Source: DAOLCO01 sp964612555
GTDB lineage: Bacteria > Bdellovibrionota_C > UBA2361 > SZUA-149 > DAOLCO01
DNA length: 64,000 nucleotides
NCBI GenBank assembly: GCA_964612555.1
Contig: CAZTBW010000002.1
Coordinates: forward strand, 186,001-250,000
Direction of reading: 5' to 3'
Shown here: positions 7,449 to 16,292 of the stretch, piece by piece
Layout: each line of letters opens with the position of its first letter
Position numbering within the stretch: the first letter of the stretch is position 1
The notes under the pieces: generated by a model
Databases searched by the model: none
Seen by the model: the letters and a program-made list of their open reading frames with translations, nothing else
What the model was told of the DNA's origin: nothing
Program-made: the position numbers and the translations under genes

Positions 7449-9686
7449 GTGGGAATAGAAGTAGTCGATATTATTGAAGAATCTAAAACCAGGTATCTTA
7501 CTTATGCGCTGAGTGTGGTGACCAGTCGTGCTATTCCCGATGTAAGAGATGGGTTAAAGCCGGTTCAGCGGCGTATTATATATGCCATGCTGAAGAATCT
7601 TTCTCTGCTGCCCTCAAAGAATTTCAGGAAGTCTGCTGCGGTTGTTGGAGAGGTGCTTGGGCGGTATCACCCTCATGGAGACGCAGCATGCTATGAAGCC
7701 ATGGTTCGGATGGCACAGGATTTTAGTCTCAGGTATCCAATAGTCGAAGGGCAAGGTAATTTTGGTTCTCTTGATGGAGATGGTGCGGCGGCGTATCGTT
7801 ATACTGAAGCGCGTCTTCGCGAAATTGCGATAGAGCTTCTTGGTGATATTGATTCAAACACAGTTCTTTTCAGAGATAACTTTGATCAGACAACCAGTGA
7901 GCCGGTAGTACTTCCAAGTCGTATCCCCAATCTCCTTATGAACGGAGCAACCGGTATCGCTGTTGGAATGGCAACTTCTGTACCGCCTCATAACTTGTCA
8001 GAGTTGTGTGATGCCCTGGAGCTTCTTATCACTACTCCCGATGTGGCGGATAATAAGGTGTATCAGATCATAAAAGGTCCCGATTTCCCAACTGCGTGTG
8101 AAATTCTTAACACTAAAGAAGAGATACATGAGATGTACTCTACCGGGAGAGGCAGTGTGCGCATGCGTGCGACCTGGCACCTTGAAAAAGAAAAACCAAA
8201 AGGAGCAAGAAATGAACGCACGCTCGTGGTTTTTGATTCTATCCCTTATGGAGTTGATAAGTCCGCAATAGTTGAAAAAATAGCCGATATTGTTGTTTCC
8301 AAAAAGATTACCCAGGTTGAAGATGTTCGGGATGAATCTACGGAAGAAATAAGGATTGTACTTGAAGTTTCCGGGGAAGCTGAAGTGGAAAAGATTCTCG
8401 GATACTTATTCAAGTCAACTCCCTTGCAGTCAAATTTTCCTGTGAACCTGACTGTGCTGGTGCCCTCCGGTGCAGAGAAGTGTCAGCCTATGCTTCTTGG
8501 ACTCCGTGCCATTCTTGAAGAGTTCATACTGTTCAGGATTGAAGTAGTCACAAAGAAACTTACCTATGAAAAGGAACAGCTTGAAGAGCGGGTGCATGTG
8601 CTGCAAGGGGTGGCATCAATTATTGATGTGCTTGACCAGGTTATAAAAGAAGTAAGAAAAAGTGTTTCGCGTTCAGATGCAATCTCTCGCCTTCAAAAAG
8701 CATTTAAACTTTCGGAAAAGCAGGCTCAGTTTATTGTTGATCTTAGAGTGTATCAGCTTACCAGGACTCATCTTGAAGAAGTGGTAGCGGAACTTGCAGA
8801 TAAGGAAAAAAGAATTGCACATATTGTTGCTATTTTAGGTAGTGACAAGAAGCTTCGTAAAGAGATTCTTACAGACCTTGAGCGTATAAAAAAACAGTTT
8901 GGCGATAAAAGGCTGTGTAAAATAGTGACACAGTATGAGATGCTGGAAGTCTCGGAAGCAGATCTTGTTCAGGATGAAGAAGTGTATGTTATTGTTACCA
9001 GAGACGGTTGGGTCAAGAGAATAAAATCAACAAATGATCCCTCTGGTACCCGCCTCAGAGAAGGAGATGCAATACTCTTTTCTGCCATTGCCAATTCAAA
9101 AGACACTTTAACTCTTTTTACTTCACAAGGAGTGGCGTATTCAACGGATGTGTTCTCACTGAGTGCTACCTCGGGATATGGGGAGCCGATGCAGAAATTA
9201 TTTAAGTGTAATGATGGAGAGGTGGTGATCTCTGCGCTCGTGACAAAAGAAAAACAGGAGTCCAAAAAACTCCTTTTCTATACTCGCTCCGGTATCGGGT
9301 ATGTGGGGGAGAGTGGGGATTGTATAAGTGGGAAAAAGGCGGGAAAACGAGTTATGCGTCTTAAAGACGGGGATTTTGTGCAGGGAATTTCAGAGACAGG
9401 TCAGGGAATGTTTGCCCTTGTCAGCAGGAGTGGATACTGTCTTTGTCTGGTGGAATCTGAAGTTCCTGTTCTTAGTGTCGGAGCAAAAGGGGTACAGCTT
9501 ATGCGTCCCGGAAAGGATGATATTCTTTTTGCAGCAGTCGGTAAAAAGAAAAAAGACTCACTTTCTATTAGGCATTCAAAAGGAGAATTTGATATTTCAT
9601 TATCCTCTTTTACAATTGGTAAAAGGGGAAACAAGGGGGATAAGATACCCCAGAAGCGGATTGGGGTAATTGAGGTGGTGAAATGA
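7449..9686 (+). CDS. parC: DNA topoisomerase IV subunit A
   Basis: DNA-cleaving subunit of a type IIA topoisomerase; decatenates daughter chromosomes. Start chosen at GTG 7449 because GAAGGAG lies 6 bases before it and the family similarity begins there (VDIIEESKTRYLTYALSVV); 745 residues. Seen: DGLKPVQRRIIYAM, HPHGDAACYEAMVRMAQ (quinolone-pocket helix), catalytic Tyr about residue 118 in YRYTEARL, a coiled coil near 390-480, and C-terminal beta-pinwheel repeats (VTRDGWVKRIKS). No clear GyrA box, and the partner is ParE-like, so ParC is preferred over GyrA. It overlaps parE by 4 bases (ATGA). Confidence 0.9.
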   Translation: MGIEVVDIIEESKTRYLTYALSVVTSRAIPDVRDGLKPVQRRIIYAMLKNLSLLPSKNFRKSAAVVGEVLGRYHPHGDAACYEAMVRMAQDFSLRYPIVEGQGNFGSLDGDGAAAYRYTEARLREIAIELLGDIDSNTVLFRDNFDQTTSEPVVLPSRIPNLLMNGATGIAVGMATSVPPHNLSELCDALELLITTPDVADNKVYQIIKGPDFPTACEILNTKEEIHEMYSTGRGSVRMRATWHLEKEKPKGARNERTLVVFDSIPYGVDKSAIVEKIADIVVSKKITQVEDVRDESTEEIRIVLEVSGEAEVEKILGYLFKSTPLQSNFPVNLTVLVPSGAEKCQPMLLGLRAILEEFILFRIEVVTKKLTYEKEQLEERVHVLQGVASIIDVLDQVIKEVRKSVSRSDAISRLQKAFKLSEKQAQFIVDLRVYQLTRTHLEEVVAELADKEKRIAHIVAILGSDKKLRKEILTDLERIKKQFGDKRLCKIVTQYEMLEVSEADLVQDEEVYVIVTRDGWVKRIKSTNDPSGTRLREGDAILFSAIANSKDTLTLFTSQGVAYSTDVFSLSATSGYGEPMQKLFKCNDGEVVISALVTKEKQESKKLLFYTRSGIGYVGESGDCISGKKAGKRVMRLKDGDFVQGISETGQGMFALVSRSGYCLCLVESEVPVLSVGAKGVQLMRPGKDDILFAAVGKKKKDSLSIRHSKGEFDISLSSFTIGKRGNKGDKIPQKRIGVIEVVK

Positions 9687-11647
9687 GTAATGCTATGAAA
9701 AAACAATCATACGACGCACAGGATATTGAGGTACTTGAAGGGCTGGAAGCAGTCAGAAGACGACCCGGTATGTATATAGCCGGGACTGATACCGTAGAAG
9801 GTCTTCATCAACTGGTGACCGAGATTCTTGATAATAGTGTTGATGAAGCCATGAATGGCTATGCGGATTATATTACAGTAACTCTGCATGAAGACTGCTG
9901 TAGTGTTTCTGTGGAAGATAATGGGCGAGGGATTCCTGTTGATACTCATCCAAAGTTTAAGAAATCCGCTCTTGAAATTATTCTTACCACTCTTCATGCC
10001 GGGGGGAAGTTCTCCGCTAAAAACTATACTGCCTCGGGAGGGCTTCATGGGGTTGGGAGTTCGGTTGTAAACGCTCTTAGTCTTGATATGCGGGCTGAAG
10101 TGCTGCGAGGTGGTGCCTTGTATGTTCAGGAATATACTCACGGGGTGCCCAAAGGTTCCGTAAAGAAAACCGCTACAAACAAAAGAGGAACGGGAACGAA
10201 AATATTCTTCAGACCGGATTTTTCTATTTTTAAACTCAAACAATTTTCTGCGGAATATATCCGGGAAAAGGTAAAAATCAAGGCGTTTCTTACTCCCGGT
10301 TTGAAAATAGAATTTGTGGATGAAGTGTCTGGTTCCAGTGAGGTGTTTCATTATCCAAATGGGGTGGCTGCGTATCTTGAAGAGCTTATTTCGACTTCAA
10401 AGCAGAAAATAGTTGGTGAGATGTTTTTTGTTGAAGTTAATGAGCCTGTTCCTGTGTCTCTTGCTCTGGTCTGGACTGAACAGACAAAAGAAAGTTTTTA
10501 TTCCTATGTGAACGGTATTTATACTCCGGACGGTGGTACTCATGAACAAGGTGCTAAAAACGGGATTGTACGTTCAGTAAGAAATTACATGCAAGTGCAT
10601 GATTCAATCCCAAAAGGTTTAAAGATTGGAGCTGAAGATATTCGGGAAGGTTTATTATGTGTGGCTTCTATTCGTATGCCTTCTGAAACACATCAGCCTC
10701 AATTTCAAGGGCAGACAAAAAGCAAGTTGAATAATCCCGAGATAGTTTCTCTTGTGGAAGCGGCGTTGAAAAGTCTTGAGAAGATGCTTAATGAAAGACC
10801 TTCGGCGAGTCAACAAATCCTTGATCGGATTTTTCTTGCAGCAAAGGCACGTGCAGCTTCCCGTGCTGCGGTGCAGCAGGTAAAACGAAAGGTCGGGCTT
10901 AATCAGCGAATGACCTTACCTGGGAAATTGGCTGATTGCAGTTCGAATAGTACGAAAGAAACGGAACTTTTTCTTGTTGAGGGAGATAGTGCGGGTGGAA
11001 GTACCAAGCAAGGGAGAGACAGAAAAACCCAGGCAGTACTTGCTCTTAGAGGAAAGGTGCTGAATACCATTGCAAGCAATGACAAGAAAATCCTTGAGAA
11101 TAAGGAGCTTGGTAATATTATAGCAGCACTTGGAGCTGGCGCCGGAAGGGATTTTCAGGTTGAAAAAGTTCGTTATGGTAAGGTGATCATTCTTACTGAT
11201 GCGGATGCTGATGGTATGCATATTGGTACGCTTCTTCTTGCTTTTTTCTTTACCCAGATGAGAGATCTGATTGAAGAAGGTAAATTATATATTGGAAAAC
11301 CTCCTTTATATGGGGTGTTTGGTTTGGGTGGAAAGGCGAAAGCGAAGAAAAAGGGGCAAGCCGATGAGGATGTTGAATGGGCATATTCCGACTCAGAGCT
11401 CGAAGCGGTTTTAAAAAAACATAAGGGTGCAAAGCCCAGAATCGTTCGTTACAAAGGTCTTGGTGAAATGAATCCCGAAACACTCTGGTCAACGACACTT
11501 GACCCGTCAAAGCGGACTCTGCTTCAGGTGAAGATCGAAGATTTTGCAGAAGTACAGCAGGGGTTTGAAAAACTTATGGGAAGTGATTCTTCTACCCGGT
11601 ATCGACTCATTCAGGAGAATGCGGAGTTTATTGAAGTGGATGTGTAG
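9683..11647 (+). CDS. parE: DNA topoisomerase IV subunit B
   Basis: ATPase subunit of topoisomerase IV. 654 residues, the short form without the GyrB insert. Seen: GHKL ATPase motifs EILDNSVDEAMNG and DNGRGIPVD, GGLHGVGSSVVNALS, transducer Lys region, Toprim motifs EGDSAGGSTKQGRDR (about residue 432) and ILTDADADGMHIGTLLL, then the C-terminal RYKGLGEMNPETLW. Translationally coupled to parC through an ATGA overlap. The order parC then parE is the reverse of enterobacteria. Confidence 0.93.
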   Translation: MSNAMKKQSYDAQDIEVLEGLEAVRRRPGMYIAGTDTVEGLHQLVTEILDNSVDEAMNGYADYITVTLHEDCCSVSVEDNGRGIPVDTHPKFKKSALEIILTTLHAGGKFSAKNYTASGGLHGVGSSVVNALSLDMRAEVLRGGALYVQEYTHGVPKGSVKKTATNKRGTGTKIFFRPDFSIFKLKQFSAEYIREKVKIKAFLTPGLKIEFVDEVSGSSEVFHYPNGVAAYLEELISTSKQKIVGEMFFVEVNEPVPVSLALVWTEQTKESFYSYVNGIYTPDGGTHEQGAKNGIVRSVRNYMQVHDSIPKGLKIGAEDIREGLLCVASIRMPSETHQPQFQGQTKSKLNNPEIVSLVEAALKSLEKMLNERPSASQQILDRIFLAAKARAASRAAVQQVKRKVGLNQRMTLPGKLADCSSNSTKETELFLVEGDSAGGSTKQGRDRKTQAVLALRGKVLNTIASNDKKILENKELGNIIAALGAGAGRDFQVEKVRYGKVIILTDADADGMHIGTLLLAFFFTQMRDLIEEGKLYIGKPPLYGVFGLGGKAKAKKKGQADEDVEWAYSDSELEAVLKKHKGAKPRIVRYKGLGEMNPETLWSTTLDPSKRTLLQVKIEDFAEVQQGFEKLMGSDSSTRYRLIQENAEFIEVDV

Positions 11648-11682
11648 GGTTTAGTTAGTAAATTTAAATAGTTATCTTTTTC

Positions 11683-11712
11683 TTGACGTTAACCTGAAAA
11701 TAGCGTTAATAT
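11683..11712 (+). promoter_or_regulatory. Sigma-70-like promoter for the DUF4143 ATPase gene
   Basis: TTGACG, 18 bases, TAATAT. The transcription start predicted 7 bases downstream falls on or next to the ATG at 11720, so the mRNA could be leaderless. No Shine-Dalgarno sequence is visible in the space. Confidence 0.4.
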
Positions 11713-11719
11713 TCGGGTT

Positions 11720-12880
11720 ATGATACCGAGATTGGTTAAGTACCCAGAAATTAATAGTTTTTTTCTGTTCGGTCCCAGAGGGGCGGGCAAAACAACTTCT
11801 CTTGAGAGAATATATCATTCTGAAGATACTTTATTTCTCGATCTTTTGAATCCGGATACTTACGATAATTTTATTCTGAACAGGTCAAACTTCACTGCGC
11901 TCATTACTTCAGAGGTAAACCGTAACAAACGTGTCGTTGTAGATGAGATTCAAAAAATTCCTCAGCTACTTGATATAGTTCACTCACAAATACAGAAAAG
12001 TAAGAGGCAGTTTGTTCTTACGGGTTCCAGTAGCAGACGATTGAAGCAAAAAGGAGCAAACCTTCTTGCAGGAAGAGCCTGGGTTTTTCATCTTTATCCT
12101 TTTTCAGTTCTGGAATTATATTCCGATTTTGATCTAGGAAAGTTTTTAGAGTGGGGAGGTCTGCCAGAGGCTTATTTTTCCAAAAATGAAGAAGAATTGA
12201 GAGAGTATTTGCATGCATATGTAGGAACGTATTTGCAAAAGGAAATTCAGGAAGAAAGATGGGTTAGAAATATTGTTCCTTTCAGAAAATTCCTTACCGT
12301 AGCGAGTCAAATGAGTGGAAAAATTATTAATAAACTTTCTATTGCCAGAGAGATTGGTGTAAATGATACTACGGTAACAAGTTATTTTGAGATTCTTGAA
12401 GATACTCTTTTGGGATTTTATCTTCCTGCGTATCATGCCTCAGTCAGAAAAGCACAGATTATGTCCCCCAAATTTTACCTTATTGATACTGGTATAAAAA
12501 GGGCTTTGGATAGAACACTTACGGTACGCCTTGAGCCTCAGACTTCTGCATATGGAGAGGCTTTTGAGCATTTTGTGATTCTGGAGTTTGTGAAAGGCAT
12601 ACAATACAAAAGGTTGGATTGGGAATTGTCATATTTTAAATCAAAAGATGGGGTTGAGATTGATCTTGTCATAGATCGTCCAGGTTTGAAAAAAATACTG
12701 ATTGAAATAAAGTCAAAAGAGCTGGTGAGTGAGTTTGACGCCAAAGCACTTGAAACCCTTGGAAAAGATATTGATTCAGAAGCCGAGAAATGGCTGCTTT
12801 CAAATGATCGGGTAGATAAGAAGTTTGGAACGACGCAAGCGCTCTATTGGCGAAAAGCATTGGAAGAATTGTTTTCATAA
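11720..12880 (+). CDS. DUF4143/AAA_14-type ATPase, first copy
   Basis: P-loop ATPase fused to a DUF4143 domain; family role unsettled, often found as scattered accessory genes. 386 residues. Seen: Walker A GPRGAGKTTS (residues 18-27), Walker B-like VVVDEIQKIP, sensor region FVLTGSSSRRLKQ, then a winged-helix-like segment (NKLSIAREIGVNDTTVTSYF) and a C-terminal nuclease-fold pattern (GVEIDLVID...ILIEIKSK) like PD-(D/E)xK proteins. Its stop overlaps the hslO start by one base, so hslO may be cotranscribed. A second, divergent member lies at 41.5-42.7 kb. Confidence 0.88.
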   Translation: MIPRLVKYPEINSFFLFGPRGAGKTTSLERIYHSEDTLFLDLLNPDTYDNFILNRSNFTALITSEVNRNKRVVVDEIQKIPQLLDIVHSQIQKSKRQFVLTGSSSRRLKQKGANLLAGRAWVFHLYPFSVLELYSDFDLGKFLEWGGLPEAYFSKNEEELREYLHAYVGTYLQKEIQEERWVRNIVPFRKFLTVASQMSGKIINKLSIAREIGVNDTTVTSYFEILEDTLLGFYLPAYHASVRKAQIMSPKFYLIDTGIKRALDRTLTVRLEPQTSAYGEAFEHFVILEFVKGIQYKRLDWELSYFKSKDGVEIDLVIDRPGLKKILIEIKSKELVSEFDAKALETLGKDIDSEAEKWLLSNDRVDKKFGTTQALYWRKALEELFS

Positions 12881-13800
12881 TGGATCAAACAGTTTCTTTT
12901 ACATTCGAAGACCATTCTGTTCGAGGCGTGTTTGTGCGTCTGAATGAGAGCTGGGCGAAGGTGCTTGAGACTTCTCTTGTTGAAGAAGGGGATGAGAGAG
13001 TCAGGGCTATTCTTGCTGAATTTGTTGTTTGTGGTTTGTTGTTGAGTAGTACTTTGAAGTTGGAAGGGTCTTTACTTGTTCAGGTGATTGGAAAAGGTGC
13101 TCTTTCCATGCTTTTGGTGGAGATCTTTGTCGGGTCAAAAGACAGGGATATTTCTTTTCGTGCCATGGCAAAGACCAATCCTGAATTATTATCAAAAATA
13201 GAAGATGTAAAGATATCAAGTCTGATTCAGGGTGGAACTATGTCACTTACCATTGACCCTAAAAAAGGATCGCAGGCGTATCAAAGTATTGTTACTGTGA
13301 CGGATGATTCTGTCGCTCAAATCTTTGAATCATATATGATGCAGTCTGAACAAATAGATACCAGACTATTTGTGTCATCCGAAAATGGAGTCATTTCGGG
13401 AGTTCTCTTGCAGGTCATACCGGAAGAAAACAGAAATGCATCTATAGCCTCCGCCACAAAAAATTTTCTTGATACCATATCATCCACGGTTGCTTCCTGT
13501 GGGGATGTTATTTCTCATCTGAGCGTATCAAATGATGTCATCAGATCGCTTTTTCCCGAATATGATATCCGTGTCTATGAAGATCGGGCAGTAGCATTTA
13601 CCTGCACCTGCTCAAGAGAGAAAATAGCCTCTCTTTTAATTACTCTGGGTCAGGAAGAGTCGGAGCATATTATTAAAGAAGAAGGCGTCATAAAAGCTTC
13701 CTGTGAGTTTTGTGGTCAGATTTTTGAATTTGATTCAATCGATGTAACTACTTTGTTCACTTCTTCTGTAATTCCGGATTCAGGAAAGTGGAGAAATTAA
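12880..13800 (+). CDS. hslO: Hsp33 redox-regulated chaperone
   Basis: Holdase chaperone activated by oxidation of a zinc-binding four-cysteine centre, cytoplasm. 306 residues from ATG 12880, which overlaps the preceding stop (TAATG) and has GGAAGAA upstream; an earlier in-frame start at 12847 lies inside the preceding gene and adds no homology. Seen: N-terminal substrate-binding domain and C-terminal zinc centre CTC near residue 241-243 and CEFC near 274-277, as in the family. Cotranscription with a DUF4143 ATPase is probably incidental. Confidence 0.93.
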   Translation: MDQTVSFTFEDHSVRGVFVRLNESWAKVLETSLVEEGDERVRAILAEFVVCGLLLSSTLKLEGSLLVQVIGKGALSMLLVEIFVGSKDRDISFRAMAKTNPELLSKIEDVKISSLIQGGTMSLTIDPKKGSQAYQSIVTVTDDSVAQIFESYMMQSEQIDTRLFVSSENGVISGVLLQVIPEENRNASIASATKNFLDTISSTVASCGDVISHLSVSNDVIRSLFPEYDIRVYEDRAVAFTCTCSREKIASLLITLGQEESEHIIKEEGVIKASCEFCGQIFEFDSIDVTTLFTSSVIPDSGKWRN

Positions 13801-13846
13801 ACATGCTTAATAGCAGAAGTATATAGTCGAAGGGAGGAGTTTTGTC

Positions 13847-14578
13847 TTACTCAATATCTTCACTCATTTTCAGATTATGATACACATTCTGCACGTCATC
13901 ATCATCTTCAAGTGCCTGGATTAGTTTTAGGATTTTTTTTTCGTCTTCTTCGTTTAGGGTGGTGGTGTTTAGGGGGAGGCGTTGGGGTCCGGCGGTGATT
14001 ACCTCGATGTTTTTTTCTTCGAGGAAATTTTGCATTTCTCCAAATTTGTTGAATTCGACCTGGAGGATAAGGTTTCCTTCTTCGTTCTCAAAGAGTTCTT
14101 CGAGCCCGTGATCCATTAGCTCGAGTTCAAACTCTTCGAGGTCAATGTTGGTTGGGGTTTTTATTACGAAACTGCCGATTCGCGTAAAGAGGAATGCAAG
14201 TGAGCCGTCGGTGCCGAGATTTCCCCCGTTTTTTGAAATGATGTTTCTGACATTTGCAACGGTTCGGGTGTTGTTGTTGGTTGCGGCTTCTATGAAAATA
14301 GCAACACCAAAGGGACCATAGCCCTCGTATGTTACTTCATCAATTCCTTCGGCGTCTTTTGAGGAAGCTTTTTTTATGGCGTTTTCTACCCGGTCTTTGG
14401 GCATGTTCAGAGACTTTGCAGTCTGAATTGCCATCCTCAGACGAGGGTTTGAAGCCGGCTCGGGTCCGCCAAGTTTTACGGCAACCGCTATTTCTTTACC
14501 TATCTTGGTAAATGCTTTTGATGTCTTTGCCCATCGGGCAAACATACGTGCTTTTCTTTTTTCGAATATTCGACCCAT
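13847..14578 (-). CDS. yebC: YebC/PmpR-family protein
   Basis: Conserved cytoplasmic protein; family members act as DNA-binding regulators or, as shown for some bacterial members, help translation through polyproline. 243 residues, full length. Seen: the N-terminal helical domain (RARMFARWAKTSK-type start is here KARMFARWAKTSKAFTK), NPRLRMAIQTAKSLNMPKD, YEGYGPFGVAIFIEAATNN and GSLAFLF. Single gene; a hairpin with T-run lies just upstream of it (14592-14620) and ends the preceding minus-strand gene. Confidence 0.93.
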   Translation of the reverse strand: MGRIFEKRKARMFARWAKTSKAFTKIGKEIAVAVKLGGPEPASNPRLRMAIQTAKSLNMPKDRVENAIKKASSKDAEGIDEVTYEGYGPFGVAIFIEAATNNNTRTVANVRNIISKNGGNLGTDGSLAFLFTRIGSFVIKTPTNIDLEEFELELMDHGLEELFENEEGNLILQVEFNKFGEMQNFLEEKNIEVITAGPQRLPLNTTTLNEEDEKKILKLIQALEDDDDVQNVYHNLKMSEDIE

Positions 14579-14591
14579 AGGTGCTCTTGGT

Positions 14592-14620
14592 TAAAAAAGA
14601 GGGCAGAAGCCCTCTTTTTA
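14592..14620 (-). terminator. Rho-independent terminator (bidirectional form)
   Basis: AAAAAAGAGGGCAGAAGCCC followed by TCTTTTTA: stem of AAGAGGGC with GCCCTCTT, a 4-base loop and T-runs on both strands. On the minus strand it follows the FG-GAP protein gene and separates it from yebC. A second stem GCCCTTT/AAAGGGC lies at 14628-14649. Confidence 0.8.
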
Positions 14621-14663
14621 TTAATCTGCCCTTTCTTATTGCAAAGGGCGTGTGTCTCTTATT

Positions 14664-16172
14664 TTAGAGGCTACCATTCCTTGCTGTTGGATTGATAGGT
14701 CCAATACATCTGCCATTGGTTGACTCAACATAGACACTTCTGTTCCCGGAAGAACTTTGTGCCTGTGAGGCAATTACAGAGCCGTGTTTCCCTTCACCAC
14801 AACCCCAGCCGGAATACCAGCGCGCCCCATAGTGACCACCCGTTGCGTATCGTCCAAATTGTGTAACAACCTGCCCATTCTGATTAAGCACTCTTAAACA
14901 GGTCTTTCCTGATGGCTGACCACCTGATTGCCACGCAATCATTGGTTTACCTTCTCTCGGAAAGCCAGAGTGATCGGACGCAGGTTTCCACAAGAACCCT
15001 TTGAAAGGGGCATGAATGGTCGAGCAAACTGAGGCAAGCGACCCACCGCCCTGCTGAGGAACCACAGTTTCTCCTCCTGCGGCTGGTGGAATCGGGTGAC
15101 CCTGCGGACTGATCAAAGTATCAGAGCTGAGTCCAAAGGGTACCGAGGAGTCAAACAGAGTTGATGAACCAGGGAGAGTAAGGAAAGAAAATGCCTGAGC
15201 ATTACCCTGGCCTCTTCTGAAGGCAAGTATGTTCGCCTTTTCTGCATCAAAGTGGTTGCCCGGAAGCAGGATGTCGTCTTTTAGTCCAAACTGAAATGAT
15301 AAAATCTGAGGTTCGGATGAAGCTTTTGATCTATCTTCTCTTTTTTCACTCAAACGTACAAAAATATAAGTAAAATTCCCTTCCACCCTTGATATTATCA
15401 GGTCTGCGGCACCATCACCGTTAAAATCTGCCGGAGGCAGTGCGGTGTCAGTGCTTAAACCAAAGACTATACCCTGGTGATCTGCACCATCTTCTTCGTA
15501 AAACACACGATTGATAAACCATGATTTGAAACCGGGGATGTGGTTGTCACGCATTACTACAAGGTCGTGATAATTATCCCCATCCATATTTGCAAGAAAT
15601 GGCGTATCACTTTCAAGTCCCCAGTTATATGAAAGTACTGGTGGTAATTGTGCCTCTTCAGGGTCTGATAATGCGATGAACCAGGTGAGCCCACCATTTA
15701 TTTTCCTGACGGCGACAAGTTCTTCCTTATCGTCATAATCAAAATAACCAGAAAAGAAACGGTCTCCTGTGAGCCCGAAAGTTCGCTCAGTGATTCCACC
15801 AGTGGTTTGTGCAGTATAGAATCTTACAAGCGGAGGCGTGGTGGTTATGTGATCTGGTCTGTAAACCACAAGGTCTTTTACTCCGTCACCATCAAAATCA
15901 GCAGTCATTTCGGTATCAGAAGATAGACCAAAAATTGCCGGTGTATGAGGAGCTCCACTTGAAAAACGGGCAAGCCACATTTTGTGGGTGTCTCCCGCAA
16001 GAGCAGGTCTTGTTACGAGGATATCGGTTTTCCCGTCACCATCAAAGTCACCAGAAACGGCTCTTTCTACTTCAGGGGGAGCTGCCTTAACTTGTGTGCT
16101 GAATAAAAGAGCTGCACCCAGTAACAGGCTCCCGCAGGTCTTTATCCCGGTAGTTAATTTAAAATTAATCAT
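14664..16172 (-). CDS. Secreted FG-GAP/VCBS repeat protein with cysteine-containing C-terminal domain
   Basis: 502 residues with a signal peptide (SLLLGAALLFSTQVKA, cleavage likely before APPEVE around residue 31). Then about six repeats of 50-60 residues with calcium-binding-type loops such as DFDGDGKTDILV, DFDGDGVKDLVV, NMDGDNYHDLVV and DFNGDGAADLII, each ending in a conserved FGLSSDT-like phrase; this is the integrin-alpha-like propeller pattern. Repeats 3 and 6 have degenerate loops. The last 115 residues form a distinct Gly/Ser/Trp-rich domain with four cysteines (CSTIH, CLRVL, GWGCGEG, GRCIGP) and no signature I know. Likely extracellular; ligand unknown. Confidence 0.8.
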   Translation of the reverse strand: MINFKLTTGIKTCGSLLLGAALLFSTQVKAAPPEVERAVSGDFDGDGKTDILVTRPALAGDTHKMWLARFSSGAPHTPAIFGLSSDTEMTADFDGDGVKDLVVYRPDHITTTPPLVRFYTAQTTGGITERTFGLTGDRFFSGYFDYDDKEELVAVRKINGGLTWFIALSDPEEAQLPPVLSYNWGLESDTPFLANMDGDNYHDLVVMRDNHIPGFKSWFINRVFYEEDGADHQGIVFGLSTDTALPPADFNGDGAADLIISRVEGNFTYIFVRLSEKREDRSKASSEPQILSFQFGLKDDILLPGNHFDAEKANILAFRRGQGNAQAFSFLTLPGSSTLFDSSVPFGLSSDTLISPQGHPIPPAAGGETVVPQQGGGSLASVCSTIHAPFKGFLWKPASDHSGFPREGKPMIAWQSGGQPSGKTCLRVLNQNGQVVTQFGRYATGGHYGARWYSGWGCGEGKHGSVIASQAQSSSGNRSVYVESTNGRCIGPINPTARNGSL

Positions 16173-16292
16173 GCAGGTTTCTCTCCAAATTATAATATTC
16201 TTATGCGCTAAATAATCCCCGTAGTTTTACATGACTTGAAGTAAGAAACAAGAAACGAAATAACCGTAGATGTTTAGATGGAAAGAGGCGCT

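Noticed and set aside
7449..11647. Calling the pair gyrA-gyrB
   Set aside because: No GyrA box is visible, the A subunit is short, the B subunit is the short form and the order A then B with overlap fits topoisomerase IV better, though only a tree with a second pair would settle it.
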